Source: Alphaproteobacteria bacterium (lineage in GTDB: Bacteria > Pseudomonadota > Alphaproteobacteria > Reyranellales > Reyranellaceae). From it: DNA of 64,000 nucleotides. The notes beneath the pieces were generated by a model that did not search any database, was not told the origin of the DNA, and worked only from the letters and a program-made list of their open reading frames with translations. The first letter of the stretch is position 1, and every line of letters begins with the position of its first letter. This document shows, piece after piece, positions 1 through 10,687 of this stretch. The stretch covers positions 744,001 through 808,000 of the forward strand of contig JAHBYP010000001.1 in NCBI GenBank assembly GCA_019635875.1. The letters run 5' to 3'. Both the position numbers and the translations under genes were made by a program.

Positions 1-84
1 CGCCCGATAGTCGACGAAGGCGATGGCGCCCTCGACGTCCATCTCGAAGCGGTTGCGTGCGGGATTGTCGACGACCTGGGACAT
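1..84 (-). CDS. N-acetyltransferase-like protein, N-terminal fragment
   Basis: The first 28 codons of a minus-strand gene that runs off the left edge. The peptide begins MSQVVDNPARNRFEMDVEG and continues AIAFVDYRA. This N-terminus, with asparagine/arginine then a short beta strand ending in a DYR-like motif, resembles the small stand-alone GNAT proteins of the YjdJ/PF14542 type. Only the first strands are visible and no acetyl-CoA site can be checked. The start codon is 51 bp from the phosphatase stop at 136, and both are read leftward. The family call is tentative. Confidence 0.5.
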   Translation of the reverse strand, partial: MSQVVDNPARNRFEMDVEGAIAFVDYRA

Positions 85-135
85 GATTGGCCAATGCCGC
101 GTGCCGGCGAAGGTTGCTGGAGCGCTAGGGATTCA

Positions 136-696
136 CTAGACCGCCGTCTCGAGGATCTCGCAGTTGGCGAATTTGTGGCTGGTCCAGTGGAAGAAGAAGG
201 CGCTGTGGCCGACCACGGCGATGCGCTGCTCTGGGCGTGCCCGCAGCCAGTCGCGGAACTGCGCGATGCGGCTGTGCACGACGTCGAGCGGCTCCTGCGG
301 GATGCCGTTGTCGTCGACGTCCTCGCAATGCCACCACGGATCGCCGATATGGTCGAAACACAGGCCGGGGAAGTCGGCGGCCAGCAGCTTCGGCGAGCGG
401 CCGATGTCGCAGCTCGCGGTGACGCGCTCGCGATGCAGGCACTCGATCACCAGCGGATGCGACTCGCCGAACAGCCCGCGCGCGGTCTGCAGCGCACGGG
501 TGAAGGGGGTGGTGACCACCAGCTCGGCCTTGAGCGCCAGCGCCTTTTCGCGCGCCTGGGCGACCTGGGTCTCGCCGATGGGGGACAACGGGGCGTCGAT
601 CAGCCAGGGATCGACCTGGGTCCTGGCGTAGATCGCGTTGAAGGTCGATTCGCCGTGGCGGATGAGGAAAACGGACTTCATGGAGGGCCGGGACAT
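136..696 (-). CDS. Histidine phosphatase family protein
   Basis: A phosphohistidine-type phosphatase (phosphoglycerate-mutase superfamily), about 186 aa. The catalytic LIRHGES motif lies at about residues 11-17, with the acceptor His in RHG. A second conserved His sits in VVGHSAFF near the C-terminus, and the substrate-binding TTPFTRALQTA segment is in the middle. An upstream ATG at 729 would overlap the preceding permease. The ATG at 696 lies 4 bp after that gene's stop and is preferred. It is the last gene of the peptide-transport block. The substrate cannot be told from sequence. Confidence 0.87.
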   Translation of the reverse strand: MSRPSMKSVFLIRHGESTFNAIYARTQVDPWLIDAPLSPIGETQVAQAREKALALKAELVVTTPFTRALQTARGLFGESHPLVIECLHRERVTASCDIGRSPKLLAADFPGLCFDHIGDPWWHCEDVDDNGIPQEPLDVVHSRIAQFRDWLRARPEQRIAVVGHSAFFFHWTSHKFANCEILETAV

Positions 697-700
697 AGGC

Positions 701-1588
701 CTATCGCGACTTGGGATCAAGTGCGTCACGAAGTCCGTCGCCCAGCAGGTTGAACGACAGGACGGCGAGGAAGATCGCCACGCCGGGCCAGATCGCCATC
801 CACGGCGCGTTGGTCAGGAAGCGCTGCGCGGTGTTGAGCATCGAGCCCCAGGACGGCGCCGGCGGCTGCTGGCCCAGGCCGAGGAAGGACAGCGCCGCCT
901 CGGCGATGATGGCCGTCGCGATCGCCAGGGTCGCCTGCACCAGCAGGGCCGGCAGGATGTTGGGCAGGATGTGCCGGAAGGCTATGCGCCAGCGCGGATT
1001 GCCCACGGCGGCGGCGGCCTCGATGTAGTCCTCGACCTTCACCGCCATCACCTGGCCGCGGGTCAGCCGGATGAAGATCGGCGTGGCGGTGATGCCGATG
1101 GCGATCATGGCGTTGCCCAGCGAGGGGCCGAGGAAGGCAGCCAGCGCGATCGCCAGGATCAGGAACGGCGTGGCCAGCATGGCGTCGGTGATGCGGCTGA
1201 TCAGGGCGTCGATCCAGCCGCCGATATAGCCGGCGGCGACGCCCAGCGGCACGCCGATGCCCAGCGCGATGCTGACCGAGATCAGCCCGGCCGACAGCGA
1301 GGCGCGCGCGCCGAAGATGATGCGGCTGAGCACGTCGCGGCCGACCTCGTCGGTGCCCAGCCAGTAGAGCTCCGAGGGCGGCTTGCGCACCGCCGACCAG
1401 CTCTGCTTGATCGGATCGTGCGGCGCGATCCACGGCGCCAGGATCGCCACCGCGACCATGACGCCGACCACGCCCAACCCGAGCATGGCGCCCTTGCGCC
1501 GCTTCAGGCGCCGCCAGGCGCGCCGGCCGGGACTTTCGATGGTCTCGGGGCGGCTCTCGACGGTATCGGTGGCGGTGACGACGGCCAT
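701..1588 (-). CDS. Peptide ABC transporter permease, DppC/OppC type
   Basis: Inner-membrane permease of a dipeptide/oligopeptide importer, 295 aa. The N-terminus has the typical short basic segment followed by one helix (AMLGLGVVGVMVAVAILAPW, about 34-53). The usual DppC signatures follow: an HDP segment, LGTDEVGRDVLSRI, and the EAA-loop region EAAAAVGNPRWRIAFRHILPN. The C-terminal LGDGLRDALDPK tail is classic for the family. It would pair with the DppB-type permease at 1828-2769, from which it is separated by a palindromic repeat. Which peptides are carried is not determined by the sequence. Confidence 0.95.
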   Translation of the reverse strand: MAVVTATDTVESRPETIESPGRRAWRRLKRRKGAMLGLGVVGVMVAVAILAPWIAPHDPIKQSWSAVRKPPSELYWLGTDEVGRDVLSRIIFGARASLSAGLISVSIALGIGVPLGVAAGYIGGWIDALISRITDAMLATPFLILAIALAAFLGPSLGNAMIAIGITATPIFIRLTRGQVMAVKVEDYIEAAAAVGNPRWRIAFRHILPNILPALLVQATLAIATAIIAEAALSFLGLGQQPPAPSWGSMLNTAQRFLTNAPWMAIWPGVAIFLAVLSFNLLGDGLRDALDPKSR

Positions 1589-1630
1589 CAGCGAGACCCC
1601 GTCATCGACGCTGTCAGGCCTACCCTGGTC

Positions 1631-1759
1631 TTACCTTCCCCCGGAGGGGGAAGGTGCCCGAAGGGCGGATGGGGGATGTCGAAGACGAATACGGGAGTCC
1701 GTCTTCGACATCCCCCATCCGGCGCTCCGCGCCACCTTCCCCCTCCGGGGGAAGGTAAG
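1631..1759. repeat. REP family 1, copy 1 (B arm left, A arm right)
   Basis: A long palindrome of about 129 bp between the two permease genes. Each end is a small hairpin of the type CCTTCCCCCGGAGGGGGAAGG, joined to a central stem GGGGGATGTCGAAGACG and its complement. The two inner arms differ. The B type carries GCCCGAAGGGC and the A type carries GCGC..GCGC; here B is left and A is right. A further broken outer hairpin (CCCTCCGGGGGAAGG) lies at about 1786-1802, so this copy has an extra half-unit. It is not coding, although frames run through it. Confidence 0.95.
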
Positions 1760-1827
1760 ACAAAGGTCAAATGCGATCGTTCTGCCCCTCCGGGGGAAGG
1801 CAAGATGAACTCGGTCGGCATCGAGCC

Positions 1828-2769
1828 CTAGCCCCTCAGCCGCGGGTTGGCCAGCACGTAGGCGATGTCGGCCAGCAGGTTGAGCGCGATGTAGGTGGTG
1901 GCGGTGACCAGCACGACGCCCTGCACCACGGCGTAGTCGCGGTTGAACACGGCGTCGACAATCAGCTTGCCGAAGCCGGGGATGGTGAAGATCTGCTCGG
2001 TCAGCACCGCACCCGACAGCAAGGTGCCGAGCTCGAGCGCGCCGAGCGTGATGATCGGCGTCAGCGCGTTGCGCATGGCGTGCTTGATCACCACGACGCG
2101 CTCGACCAGGCCCTTGGCCCGCGCGGTGCGCACGTAGTCGCTGGTCAGCACCTGCAGCATGGCGCCGCGGGTGTGGCGCATCAGGATAGCGGCGATGGCG
2201 TTGCCCAGCACGAAGGCGGGCATGATCGTGGTGGCGAGGCTTTGTCGCCAGTCCTCGGCAAGACTGACGTAGCCCGAGGCCGGCAGCCAGCCGAGCTGCA
2301 CCGAGAACAGGAAGATCAGCAGGATGCCGAGCCAGAAATTCGGCGTGCTGATGCCCCACAGCGCGAAGATGTTGGCGGCGTAGTCGAGCCAGGTGTCCTT
2401 CTTCACCGCCGAGATCACGCCGGCACCGATGCCGATGGTGAGCGCGATGACGATGGCCATCGCGGCGAGCTGCAAGGTGACCGGCAGCTTCTCCAGCACC
2501 AGTTCGGCGACCGGCTTCTTGATGCGCATCGACTCGCCGAGGTCGCCGGCCAGCACGCCCTTGATCCAGTAGAAGTACTGCACGGGGATCGGCTGATCGA
2601 GACGGTACTGCTTGCGGATCTGGTCGAGCACCTCGGGATCGCGTTCCTCGCCGGCCATGATCAGCGCCGGATCGCCCGGCAGCAATTGCTGCAGCCCGAA
2701 GATGATCACCGACACGAAGAACAGCGTCGGGATCAGCTGCAGCAGCCGGTGGCCGAGGAAGCTCAGCAT
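1828..2769 (-). CDS. Peptide ABC transporter permease, DppB/OppB type
   Basis: Inner-membrane permease, 313 aa. The N-terminal helix LLQLIPTLFFVSVIIFGLQQLLPGDP at about 9-34 ends in the PGDPA motif typical of DppB. The EAA-type loop YVRTARAKGLVERVVVIKHAMRNAL is at about 188-212, and the C-terminus is the usual short tail after LADIAYVLANPRLRG. A clear ribosome site (gggaggg) sits 5 nt before the ATG. Its 5' edge abuts the palindromic repeat at 2780-2905, so the mRNA start is next to a strong hairpin. It is the partner of the DppC-type permease downstream. Confidence 0.95.
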   Translation of the reverse strand: MLSFLGHRLLQLIPTLFFVSVIIFGLQQLLPGDPALIMAGEERDPEVLDQIRKQYRLDQPIPVQYFYWIKGVLAGDLGESMRIKKPVAELVLEKLPVTLQLAAMAIVIALTIGIGAGVISAVKKDTWLDYAANIFALWGISTPNFWLGILLIFLFSVQLGWLPASGYVSLAEDWRQSLATTIMPAFVLGNAIAAILMRHTRGAMLQVLTSDYVRTARAKGLVERVVVIKHAMRNALTPIITLGALELGTLLSGAVLTEQIFTIPGFGKLIVDAVFNRDYAVVQGVVLVTATTYIALNLLADIAYVLANPRLRG

Positions 2770-2779
2770 GGCGTCCCTC

Positions 2780-2905
2780 CCTTCCCCCGGAGGGGGAAGG
2801 TGGCGCGCACAGCGCGACGGAAGGGGGATGCTTCAACGACTCCCGCGTTCGTCTTCGACATCCCCCTTCCGCCCTTCGGGCACCTTCCCCCTCCGGAGGA
2901 AGGTA
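2780..2905. repeat. REP family 1, copy 2 (A arm left, B arm right)
   Basis: Same design as copy 1, with the A arm (GGCGCGCACAGCGCG) on the left and the B arm (GCCCTTCGGGC) on the right. It fills most of the space between the binding-protein stop (2918) and the DppB-type start (2769). On the transcribed strand the A arm is only about 10 nt upstream of the start codon. Confidence 0.95.
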
Positions 2906-2917
2906 GAAAGAAAATCC

Positions 2918-4435
2918 TCACTTCAGCTTCAGCCCCACCACGCGCACCAGGCCGTCGGGCATCTGGGTGAAGCCTTCCAGCCGCTCCTGGTGCGCGATCA
3001 GCACGCGGCGGTGATAGAGATAGGTCACGTGGCCTTCGTTGTTGCCGATCATGCGCTGGGCGATGTTCTCGTAGATCTTCTTGCGTTCGGCCGCATCGCC
3101 GATCTCGCGCGCGCGGTTGAGGTCGGCATCGGTCTTGGGATCGCAGTACTTGGAGTTGTTCTGCGGCGCGTTGCAGTAGGCGAAGACGTAGATGTTGCCG
3201 TCGGGATCGGTGCGGCCCGACCAGCCGATCAGGAAGGCCTGGAACTGGCCCTGCTCGGCCTGCTTGAGCGAGGTCGCGAACTCGGTGACGCGGATCTTCA
3301 TGTCGAAGCCGACCTCGGCGACCATCGACTGGATCAGCTCGGCGACCTGCCGCGCCTCGGGGTTGTTGGGCACCATGAAGTCGATGGTGATCTTGTCGGT
3401 GACGCCGGCTTCCTTGAGCAGCGCCTTGGCCCGGGCGACGTCGCGCTTCGGGATCGGCACGCTCTGCTGGTAGTAGGGATGCTGCGGATTGACCCACTGG
3501 TTGCCCGGCACGAACTCGCCGTTGAAGGCGACCTGGTTGATCGCGTCGCGATCGAGCGCCAGCTCGAAGGCCTTGCGCACCTTCGGGTCCTTGGCCAGCG
3601 GCGTGCTCGCGGCCGGCCCGTTGTTGAGGTTGATGCTGACGCCGAGATAGCCGATCTCGACGGCGGTCACGAGCTTGACCTTGGGGATCGCGCGGATGGT
3701 CTTGATGTCGGTGGCCAGCGGCCGCTCGATCAGCTCCAGCGCGCCGGAGCGCAGGTTGGCCAGGCGCACCGTGCTGTCGACGATCGGCAGGTAGACGATC
3801 CTGTCGATGTGCACATTGTCCTTGTTCCAGTAGCGATCGAACTTCTCGACGACGATGCGGTCCTGCTGCACGCGCTCGACGAACCTGTACGGCCCGGCGC
3901 AGACCGGCTTGTTGCCGAACTTGTCGCCGGCCTCCTTGGCTGCCTTGGGCGAGACCATCATGCCGGCGCGGTCGGTGAGCTGGGCGATCAGCGGCGAGAA
4001 CGGCGCCTTGAGATTGAGCTTGATGGTCAGCGGATCGACCACCTCGATGCTCGCCACCTGGGAGAGCTCAGGCCGGCGGAACGAGCCCTGCATGGTCATG
4101 TGCCGCTCGAGGCTGTACTTCGCCGCCTCGGCGTCGAACTTCTCGCCGTCGTGGAACACCACGTTGGGACGCAGCTTGATGATGACGGTCTTGCCGTCGG
4201 CCGAGGTCTCGTGGCTCAGCGCCAGCTGCGGCACCGGCTTGAGGCCGGCGTCGATGTCGAAGAGCTTGTCGCAGATCGACGCGAAGACGATGCGCCCGAC
4301 ATAGGTTCGCGCCAGGGTCGGGTCGAGGACGTCGGGATCCTCGGCCAGGCCGATACGCAGGGTCGTCTGCGCCTGGGCGGCGCCGGCGATGCCCAGCGCC
4401 AACGCCGCGATGGCAATCGTGTTGCGAAGTCTCAT
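2918..4435 (-). CDS. Peptide ABC transporter substrate-binding protein
   Basis: Periplasmic solute-binding protein of family 5 (DppA/OppA type), 505 aa. The Sec signal peptide MRLRNTIAIAALALGIAGAAQA is followed by mature sequence beginning QTTLRIGLAEDPDVLDPT. The family segment KYSLERHM and the acyl-binding region near CAGPYRF are recognisable. The start at 4435 is fixed by a strong gagggagggg ribosome site and by the signal peptide; the open frame extends further upstream but without a credible start. It lies between the OppF-type ATPase and the DppB-type permease and would deliver peptide to that importer. Confidence 0.95.
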   Translation of the reverse strand: MRLRNTIAIAALALGIAGAAQAQTTLRIGLAEDPDVLDPTLARTYVGRIVFASICDKLFDIDAGLKPVPQLALSHETSADGKTVIIKLRPNVVFHDGEKFDAEAAKYSLERHMTMQGSFRRPELSQVASIEVVDPLTIKLNLKAPFSPLIAQLTDRAGMMVSPKAAKEAGDKFGNKPVCAGPYRFVERVQQDRIVVEKFDRYWNKDNVHIDRIVYLPIVDSTVRLANLRSGALELIERPLATDIKTIRAIPKVKLVTAVEIGYLGVSINLNNGPAASTPLAKDPKVRKAFELALDRDAINQVAFNGEFVPGNQWVNPQHPYYQQSVPIPKRDVARAKALLKEAGVTDKITIDFMVPNNPEARQVAELIQSMVAEVGFDMKIRVTEFATSLKQAEQGQFQAFLIGWSGRTDPDGNIYVFAYCNAPQNNSKYCDPKTDADLNRAREIGDAAERKKIYENIAQRMIGNNEGHVTYLYHRRVLIAHQERLEGFTQMPDGLVRVVGLKLK

Positions 4436-4523
4436 GACACCCCTCCCTCTCGTTTCGTCGATGTGGCGGGCGGCGCGATGATGCGCCCGATCGGCCGCGT
4501 CCCGCCACGCAAGAAACACGCCG

Positions 4524-5588
<1,065 letters not shown>

Positions 5589-5597
5589 GACACACTC

Positions 5598-5720
5598 CCT
5601 TCCCCCGGAGGGGGAAGGTGGCGCGCAGCGCCGGAAGGGGGATGTCGAAGACGAACGCAGGAGTCCGTCTTCGACATCCCCCTTCCGCCCTTCGGGCACC
5701 TTCCCCCTCCGGGGGAAGGA
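5598..5720. repeat. REP family 1, copy 3 (A arm left, B arm right)
   Basis: About 123 bp between two ATPase genes of the same operon. The left arm is A type (GGCGCGCAGCGCC) and the right arm is B type (GCCCTTCGGGC). The left end lies 9 nt from the start codon at 5588, and its GGAAGG (minus strand) overlaps the ribosome-site window of that gene. Confidence 0.95.
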
Positions 5721-5736
5721 ATGTGGACGGCGTCCC

Positions 5737-6722
<986 letters not shown>

Positions 6723-6723
<1 letters not shown>

Positions 6724-7430
6724 CAGCGCTCCGACTGTGCCTTGGCAACCGCCGCGTTGATCACGTCGCGGTCGAACACGCCGGCGGGCTTCTCGCGCGA
6801 CGGCATGAACTGGCGGAAGATCGTCCAGTGCTCGCGGCTGACCGCCTCCAGGCGCGTCAGCTCGGCCAGCGGTTCGGTGTGATCGTCGACCCGCAGGTCG
6901 AGATCGGAGTAGTCCTGCGCGCCGTGGATCAGCAGCGCCGCCGATTGCTTGCCGCGCTTGTCGCCGCCCGCCGACTCGCCGGCTTTCATCGCCGTGATCA
7001 GCCGCTGCGGGAAGGGCAGGGAGGCATTGGCCTCAAAGGCGCGTGCCGTGTCCTCGATCACGGCGGCACCGGCCAGCATGTTGCCGGCGACGCTGAAGCC
7101 GTCGCGGATCAGGTGGCCGCACCAATCGACGCACTCCGAGCCGGTATGCGCAGCGCTGCGGCCGGCAGCGTCCATCAGATGGACTTGTCGCGACTCGCGG
7201 CCGTCATCGTCCTTGGTAAGCAGCGTGATCACTTCAGCCGCCGGCAAACCCTCGCCGAGCAGCCGGATGCCACGCGTGCCGTAGAACGGATTGACCAGCG
7301 CCTGCGTCGCCACCGCGCCGACTCCCGTCGCGATATGCGGCACGCGCGCGCCGACGGCGAAGAATTTTGTGGCGACCACGATGCCCAGCGCGCCTGTCGA
7401 GGGATCGCGCGCGACGATCGACCAGGTCAT
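6723..7430 (-). CDS. DUF1028 family protein (Ntn-hydrolase-like)
   Basis: 235 aa, full length for the DUF1028 (PF06267) family. It opens MTWSIVARDPSTGALGIVVA, the diagnostic start in which the residue after the initiator Met heads an Ntn-hydrolase-like fold, and contains the QALVNPFYG segment. The family's function is not established. It is often seen next to peptide transporters and gamma-glutamyltransferases, as here, which suggests a role in processing imported peptides (inference). Translation probably uses a GGAAGG about 10 nt upstream that belongs to the end of the adjacent repeat. Confidence 0.9.
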
Positions 7431-7438
7431 GTTGCGTT

Positions 7439-7566
7439 TACCTTCCCCCGGAGGGGGAAGGTGGCGCGCGTAGCGCGACGGATGGGGGATGCCTCAACAC
7501 ACGCGGTGTCCGTCTTCGACATCCCCCATCCGCCCTGCGGGCACCTTCCCCCTCCGGGGGAAGGTA
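7439..7566. repeat. REP family 1, copy 4 (A arm left, B arm right)
   Basis: About 128 bp between gamma-glutamyltransferase and the DUF1028 gene. The left A arm is GGCGCGCGTAGCGCG; the right B arm is GCCCTGCGGGC. The left end is 8 nt upstream of the DUF1028 start codon, and the right end is 16 bp beyond the gamma-glutamyltransferase stop. Confidence 0.95.
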
Positions 7567-7581
7567 CTGAAATGACGCCCC

Positions 7582-9387
7582 TCATCGTCCCGCCGCGTAG
7601 CCCTGCATGCCGCGCGGGTTGGCGGCGGCCTTGCGGCGGACGCCCTCCCGTGACGCAGCCGTGAGGCGGCCTTCCGACCAGTCGTCGCCGATTTCGACGA
7701 GATGGCCGCGTCTCTCCAGCTCCTTCACCGTGTCCTTCGGCACGCGGCCCTCGAGCACCAGCACGCCCGGCCGCGCGGTGCGCGGGAAGAACGAGATCGG
7801 GAAGTGCTCGCTGTGCCAGGCCGGCGCGTCGATCGCCTCCTGCAGGTTCATGCCGCAGTGGACATGGCGCAGGAAGAACTGGGCGATCCACTGGTCCTGC
7901 TGGTCGCCGCCGGGCGAGCCCCAGGCGAGGTAGGGCTCGCCGTCGCGCAGCGCCATGGTCGGCGTCAAGGTAGTGCGCGGCCGCTTGCCGGGCGCGAGCG
8001 TGCCGGGCTTGCCCTCGTCGAGCCAGAACATCTGCGCGCGCGTGCCCAGCGGGAAGCCGAGCTCGGGGATCACCGGCGAGCTCTGCAGCCAGCCGCCGCT
8101 GGGCGTCGAGGTCACCATGTTGCCGTCGCGGTCGATGATGTCGAAATGCACCGTGTCGCCGCGCGCCTCGCCGAGGCGGCCGACCGTCGGCTCGCCGGCG
8201 CCGCTCGCCGCCACGGCGCTGCGCGAGGCGTCGGCCTTGCGGAAGGTGACGACGCCGCCGAAGCCCTCGACCTCGCCGGGGCGCAGATCCATCGACGCCT
8301 GGGCGGTGATCAGCTTGCGGCGCTCGGCGTTGTAGGCGTCCGACAGCAGGGTCTGCATCGGCACGTCGACGAAATCGGGATCGCCGTAGAACTTCTCGCG
8401 ATCGGCGAAGGCGAGCTTCGCGGCCTCGACCTGCAGGTGGATGAACTCCGCGCTGGTCGGGTCCATGCCGTCGAGCTGATAGCCCTTCAGCAGCGCCAGC
8501 TGCTGCAGCATCACCGGTCCCTGGTTCCACGGGCCGGGCTTGCACACGGTGTAGCGGCCGTAGTCGTAGGTCGTCGGCGCCTCGACCGTGGGCGTCCACC
8601 TCGCCATGTCGTCGGCGTTCAGCACGCCCTTGTGCGCGCGGCCGCTGGTGTCCATCACGTCCTGCGTGCGGCAGAATTTGTCGATCGCCTCGGCGACGAA
8701 GCCATGCGACCAGGCGCGCGCGGCGGCCTCGATCTGCTTCACGCGATCGCCGCCGGCGGCCTCGGCTTCCTTGAGGATGCGCGTGTAGGTCTCGGCCATC
8801 GCCACGTTGCGGAAGATCGTGCCCGGCGCCGGCACGCTGCCATTCGGCAGATAGAGCGCCGCCGAGGACTTCCAGTGCTGCGCGAACTGGTCCTTCACCG
8901 TGTTGATGGTGGCCGAGACGCGCTCGACGATGGCGTGGCCGTCGCGCGCATAGGCGATCGCCGCCTCCAGCACGTCGCGCGGCGTCATCGTGCCGTAGTC
9001 GCGCAGCAGCAGCATCCAGGTGCCGAAGGTGCCGGGCACGCAGGCCGCCAGCAGGCCGGTGCCGGGCACCATGTCGAGGCCCAGGCCGCGGTAATGCGCG
9101 ATGGTGGCGCCCGCCGGCGCCGGACCCTGGCCGCAGATCACCTCGGTGCGCCCCTTGCGCACGTCATGCACGATCACCGGCACGTCGCCGCCCGGACCGT
9201 TGAGGTGCGGCTCGACCACCTGCAGGGTGAACGCGGTGGCGCAGGCGGCGTCGAAGGCGTTGCCGCCGCGCTCGAGGATGCCCATGCCGACGGCGGTGGC
9301 GATCCAGTGCGTCGAGGCGACGACGCCGAACGTGCCCTCGATCTCCGGCCGCGTGGTGAAGCGGTTCGGGTTGATGCGGCTGACCAT
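7582..9387 (-). CDS. Gamma-glutamyltransferase family protein
   Basis: Ntn-hydrolase that cleaves or transfers gamma-glutamyl groups (glutathione and related peptides), about 601 aa. The N-terminal GVVASTHWIATAVGMGILERGGNAFDAA is the family opening. The self-processing site is at GD-T412-VHFDIIDRDGN, where Thr412 would become the nucleophile of the small subunit. The GSPGGDQQ oxyanion region follows. No clear signal peptide is present at the chosen start (MVSRINPNRF, 9387); the frame stays open to 9507 but upstream residues look non-coding. It heads the peptide-import block. Confidence 0.93.
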   Translation of the reverse strand: MVSRINPNRFTTRPEIEGTFGVVASTHWIATAVGMGILERGGNAFDAACATAFTLQVVEPHLNGPGGDVPVIVHDVRKGRTEVICGQGPAPAGATIAHYRGLGLDMVPGTGLLAACVPGTFGTWMLLLRDYGTMTPRDVLEAAIAYARDGHAIVERVSATINTVKDQFAQHWKSSAALYLPNGSVPAPGTIFRNVAMAETYTRILKEAEAAGGDRVKQIEAAARAWSHGFVAEAIDKFCRTQDVMDTSGRAHKGVLNADDMARWTPTVEAPTTYDYGRYTVCKPGPWNQGPVMLQQLALLKGYQLDGMDPTSAEFIHLQVEAAKLAFADREKFYGDPDFVDVPMQTLLSDAYNAERRKLITAQASMDLRPGEVEGFGGVVTFRKADASRSAVAASGAGEPTVGRLGEARGDTVHFDIIDRDGNMVTSTPSGGWLQSSPVIPELGFPLGTRAQMFWLDEGKPGTLAPGKRPRTTLTPTMALRDGEPYLAWGSPGGDQQDQWIAQFFLRHVHCGMNLQEAIDAPAWHSEHFPISFFPRTARPGVLVLEGRVPKDTVKELERRGHLVEIGDDWSEGRLTAASREGVRRKAAANPRGMQGYAAGR

Positions 9388-9520
9388 TGGTGACTCCTGC
9401 CCCTGCCGGGTAGCAGCAACCATGCCACGCCGGCCGGGCAGGCACCATTGCCCGCCACGCATCAGTGTGATGACGCTGGATGGCCAGGGAATCCATCGCC
9501 GAAGCAAGATGCGAGGCCCC

Positions 9521-9588
9521 TGTCATCCCGAGCGCAGCGAGGGATCCAGGCTCAGACGCATAGATCCCTCGCTGCGCTCGGGATGACA
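9521..9588. repeat. REP family 2, copy 1
   Basis: An inverted repeat with arms TGTCATCCCGAGCGCAGCGA and its complement, and a short spacer. It sits in the 390-bp gap 9388-9777 between gamma-glutamyltransferase and the phage-like gene. Near-identical copies occur at 18338, 26502 (broken by the IS element) and 34556. Confidence 0.95.
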
Positions 9589-9651
9589 ATGGTGACTCAA
9601 CTCGGCCGGACATCGCTCCAGCATTCACGCCAGACCGCGCGCTGACACTCC

Positions 9652-9721
9652 TAGGGGCGGAAATAACGCCGATGGCCGTAGGCATATCCGGCGCTCGCCG
9701 ACAATCGTAGGGGTGGAAATA
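9652..9721. repeat. Short direct repeat TAGGGGYGGAAATA
   Basis: The 14-mer taggggcggaaata at 9652-9665 recurs as taggggtggaaata at 9708-9721, 56 bp apart, in the region upstream of the gene at 9778. It may be a degenerate dispersed repeat or a binding site. Apart from this pair and the palindrome at 9521, nothing else is recognisable in 9388-9777. Confidence 0.5.
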
Positions 9722-9777
9722 GGTTCTGCCGCCACGCAGGCGCACAATGCCCCCAGCGTTCACCTCTGGAGCTTCCC

Positions 9778-10464
9778 ATGTCTCGCGCCCGCCTGATCTC
9801 GCCCGAATTCTGGACCTCGGAGGCGGTCGTCGACTGCGCCCCGATGACCCGCCTGCTGCTGCTCGGGCTGAGCAATTTCGCCGACGATTTCGGCGTGCTG
9901 GCGCTGCGGCCGCGCACGCTCCGCCTGCAGGTGTTTCCCGGCGACGCGCTCGACGACGATGCCGTGCGCGCCATGATCGAGGAGCTGGCGGCGCGCGGCC
10001 TGGTGCGCCGCTACGCGGTCGGCGACGTCGAGTACCTGTCGATCGTCGACTGGGAGATCACCCAGCGCATCGGCAAGCGCGCGCGGCGCCGCCATCCTGC
10101 ATTCCCGTCTCCCCGCGAAGGCGGTGGGGAGATGCCAGGCGACGGCGCGGCGGATGAGGGGCTTCCTGCCTCACCGCCCATAGCGAACGATAGCAAACCA
10201 TCGCAAGGCCCCTCGTCCGCCGACGACGCGGCCTGGCACAAAGCCGTCGAGGGGACGCTGCGGCGCTCCTGGGGTGCCGACGTGCCCGCCGACGTCGCGC
10301 TTCATGCCGCACGCTGGCGCGCCCAGGGCCACGACCTCGCGCGCGACGTGCTGCCGGCAGTCATCCGGGTCGTGCGCGCCGCCGCCGAGTGCAACCGGCC
10401 GCTCCGCCTGGAGCTGGTGGACCGCGCCATGGCCCGGCAGGCGGCGCCGGCGCATGCCGCGTAG
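9778..10464 (+). CDS. Phage replisome-organizer-like winged-helix protein
   Basis: 228 aa. The N-terminal half (SRARLISPEFWTSEAVVDCA, then TRLLLLGLSNFADDFGVLAL) matches the winged-helix domain common in phage replication proteins. It ends with the strand VEYLSIVDWEITQRIGK. The C-terminal half (about 146-228) is a separate helical domain. The linker, residues about 109-132, reads like a translated palindromic repeat (see 10103-10170). No other phage genes flank it, so it is either a domesticated phage gene or a relic. Family knowledge gives the likely DNA-binding role; nothing here proves it. Confidence 0.6.
   Translation: MSRARLISPEFWTSEAVVDCAPMTRLLLLGLSNFADDFGVLALRPRTLRLQVFPGDALDDDAVRAMIEELAARGLVRRYAVGDVEYLSIVDWEITQRIGKRARRRHPAFPSPREGGGEMPGDGAADEGLPASPPIANDSKPSQGPSSADDAAWHKAVEGTLRRSWGADVPADVALHAARWRAQGHDLARDVLPAVIRVVRAAAECNRPLRLELVDRAMARQAAPAHAA
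10103..10170. repeat. Family 3-like repeat embedded in frame in a coding sequence
   Basis: The segment contains TCTCCCCGCGAAGGCGGTGG, then GGAG and, further on, GGCGGATGAGGGGC. This is the same style as the free-standing palindrome at 10519-10642 (CTCTCCCCGCTTGCGGGGAG, then TGAGGGGC). It is translated as a low-complexity linker between the two domains of the gene at 9778-10464 without breaking the frame. Confidence 0.55.
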
Positions 10465-10518
10465 CCCATCGCAGACCATAGCAATCGGCCGACGCCGCCC
10501 GTGCTCTTGCCTTCTGCT

Positions 10519-10642
10519 CCCTCTCCCCGCTTGCGGGGAGAGGGTTGGGGTGAGGGGCTGCGGGCAATTGGCGCACTACGGCTGTGCCCAACCTGAGACG
10601 ACCCCTCACCCCGACCCTCTCCCCGCAAGCGGGGAGAGGGAG
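10519..10642. repeat. REP family 3 inverted repeat
   Basis: A 124-bp palindrome in the 223-bp gap between two convergent genes. The left arm is TCCCTCTCCCCGCTTGCGGG followed by GAGAGGGTTGGGGTGAGGGG; the right arm is its near-complement. Each arm is itself a hairpin around CCCCGCTTGCGGGG. It may act as a bidirectional transcript end, but there is no T-run. Confidence 0.93.
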
Positions 10643-10687
10643 GAAAACCCCCTATGCCATCGCCCTGCCCTCCAGGCGAAGGAGAAG

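Noticed and set aside
10519..10642. CRISPR or rho-independent terminator
   Set aside because: Only one unit is present, with no spaced direct repeats, and the hairpins are not followed by a T-run.
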